Shown in pieces: positions 63,061 through 64,000 of a DNA stretch of 64,000 nt. Position numbers and translations under genes: made by a program. The DNA lies in NCBI GenBank assembly GCA_947462335.1, contig OX381707.1, positions 33,407,618 to 33,471,617 on the forward strand, written 5' to 3'. Below the pieces are notes generated by a model that saw only the letters and a list, made by a program, of their open reading frames with translations, was not told the DNA's origin and made no database searches. The DNA comes from Harmothoe impar. Its lineage: Eukaryota; Annelida; Polychaeta; Phyllodocida; Polynoidae. The number at the start of each line of letters is the position of its first letter. Position 1 is the stretch's first letter.

Positions 63061-63837
63061 CCTCTGTTTTGATATCCCTAATTAGGACCACCCATGGAGG
63101 GTTATTATCCAGATTTGATGGCTTCCACTTAGGGTCCTAGATTGTTTGTTGGGCACTGATAATAGACAGGCCTATCTGCTAATGGCTGTGATTCTTCTCA
63201 GCAAGCTAGCCATGGTGACCAATTCTTTATTTTTGCTGGGAACATACATGTATCAAGTCTGTATGGCATGAACTAATTCCCTTAGTTGAGTAATGCTGCA
63301 AAACCAGGCGCAGTTAGCAATGCTGCTCCACTATTCAAAGAAATACAATTGTGACAGTTTGAAAGGGAAAGTTAATTGCACAAAAACTGCAGGCAGTACA
63401 GATATCAGTTCTATTTGCTCATGCTCTGCATGGGATCTCATCAACTGTTGCCCCTTTGCTGTGTTATGCCCTCATTTCAATGTACAACATTGGTGCATGT
63501 ATTTGAGCCTGGAAGTGGGTCAACCCCCTGATTGTGTTCCTTCATGGAATCTAATTAATTTAGCCTGAGGCTTAGGTTCCTATCAGCAACAGGGGACATA
63601 AGCTTGTGGCACTCTATTCTGCTTCCTTTTTAAGCTGTACGGAGGAGGAAGGTTTAGAGAAGAGAGTTATTTGTTGCTCATTGTTATTGGTGACAAGTCA
63701 GTGATCTGATTAGGTGAAAAACTGCAATAATGTCATATTAATACAAGATTACGTACAATATGTCATCTGTGTCATGTGGTGCACTGGAGGAAAAAATGGG
63801 AGAATGGGATACAGTCGGATGCTGAGAGGGCAGACAG

Positions 63838-63990
63838 ACGTAGAGAGAGAGAGACAGGGATAGAGAGGCAGAGACAACAGAGAGACAGAGACAGGAACAG
63901 GGAGACAGAGACATACAAAGAGAGAGACAGAGAGATAGTGAGGGAGAGAGACCAATAGAGACAGAGACAGGGACAGACAAGGGCAGACAA
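63838..63990. repeat. GAGACAGA purine-rich simple repeat
   Basis: Irregular GAGAGACAGA/GACAGGGA units, reaching nearly to the window end. Overlapping frames on both strands are artefacts. Confidence 0.9.
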
Positions 63991-64000
63991 AGACAACGAA

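Noticed and set aside
63154..63164. CACTGATAATA, equal to the transposon tip
   Set aside because: No subterminal TAGTCA motifs or matching opposite end nearby, so probably chance.

Overview
This 64 kb window looks like non-coding DNA from an animal, most likely an invertebrate. It has moderate GC content, many microsatellites and minisatellites, CACTA-like and TTAA-targeting DNA transposons and tRNA-derived SINE-like fragments. I recognise no protein family in any reading frame, and no rRNA or intact tRNA gene. Most of the longer open frames lie in low-stop simple sequence. The exact taxon cannot be read from the sequence. The window is best described as intergenic or intronic DNA rich in repeats and candidate cis-regulatory sequence. 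Two polypyrimidine-AG|GT junctions of the recursive-splice type hint that part of it may be the inside of a very long intron.

Layout. From 0 to 11 kb: unremarkable DNA with several 240-bp TTAA-flanked MITEs, one CpG-rich promoter-like spot near 5.3 kb and a long (TA)n tract. From 11.65 to 24.15 kb: an old tandem duplication, copy A (11.65-19.05) followed by copy B (19.1-24.15), in the same order and orientation. Most of each copy has decayed, but about ten blocks of 60-370 bp remain clearly alignable. Copy A was later interrupted by a 1.94-kb CACTG-ended transposon. Parts of a third, more decayed copy C lie at about 44.0-46.8 kb in collinear order. From 25.2 to 34.8 kb: polypyrimidine, triplet and short-period repeats, two RFX X-box motifs and many copies of the word GAGCWGCTC. 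From 35 to 48 kb: a CRE/ETS/ZNF143-like motif cluster, a 23-bp-stem hairpin, a six-site CAGGTG cluster, a tetranucleotide tract, copy C and a six-site TGACAG cluster. From 49.9 to 51.2 kb: a second CACTG transposon that shares both arms with the first but carries an unrelated, internally inverted minisatellite. From 54 to 57 kb: a nested pair of CACTG-ended elements, two tRNA-like SINE fragments and a long (CT)n block. From 57 to 64 kb: mostly featureless DNA with a homeodomain-site-rich stretch near 62.7-63.0 kb and a terminal GA-rich tract.

The main observations are: (1) two transposon copies whose matching arms flank different minisatellites at the same internal position; (2) the A/B/C duplication, in which only certain non-coding blocks, including AG|GT and 3' splice-like sites, stayed similar; (3) several dense, single-motif clusters typical of enhancers. 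All functional statements are inference from sequence alone.
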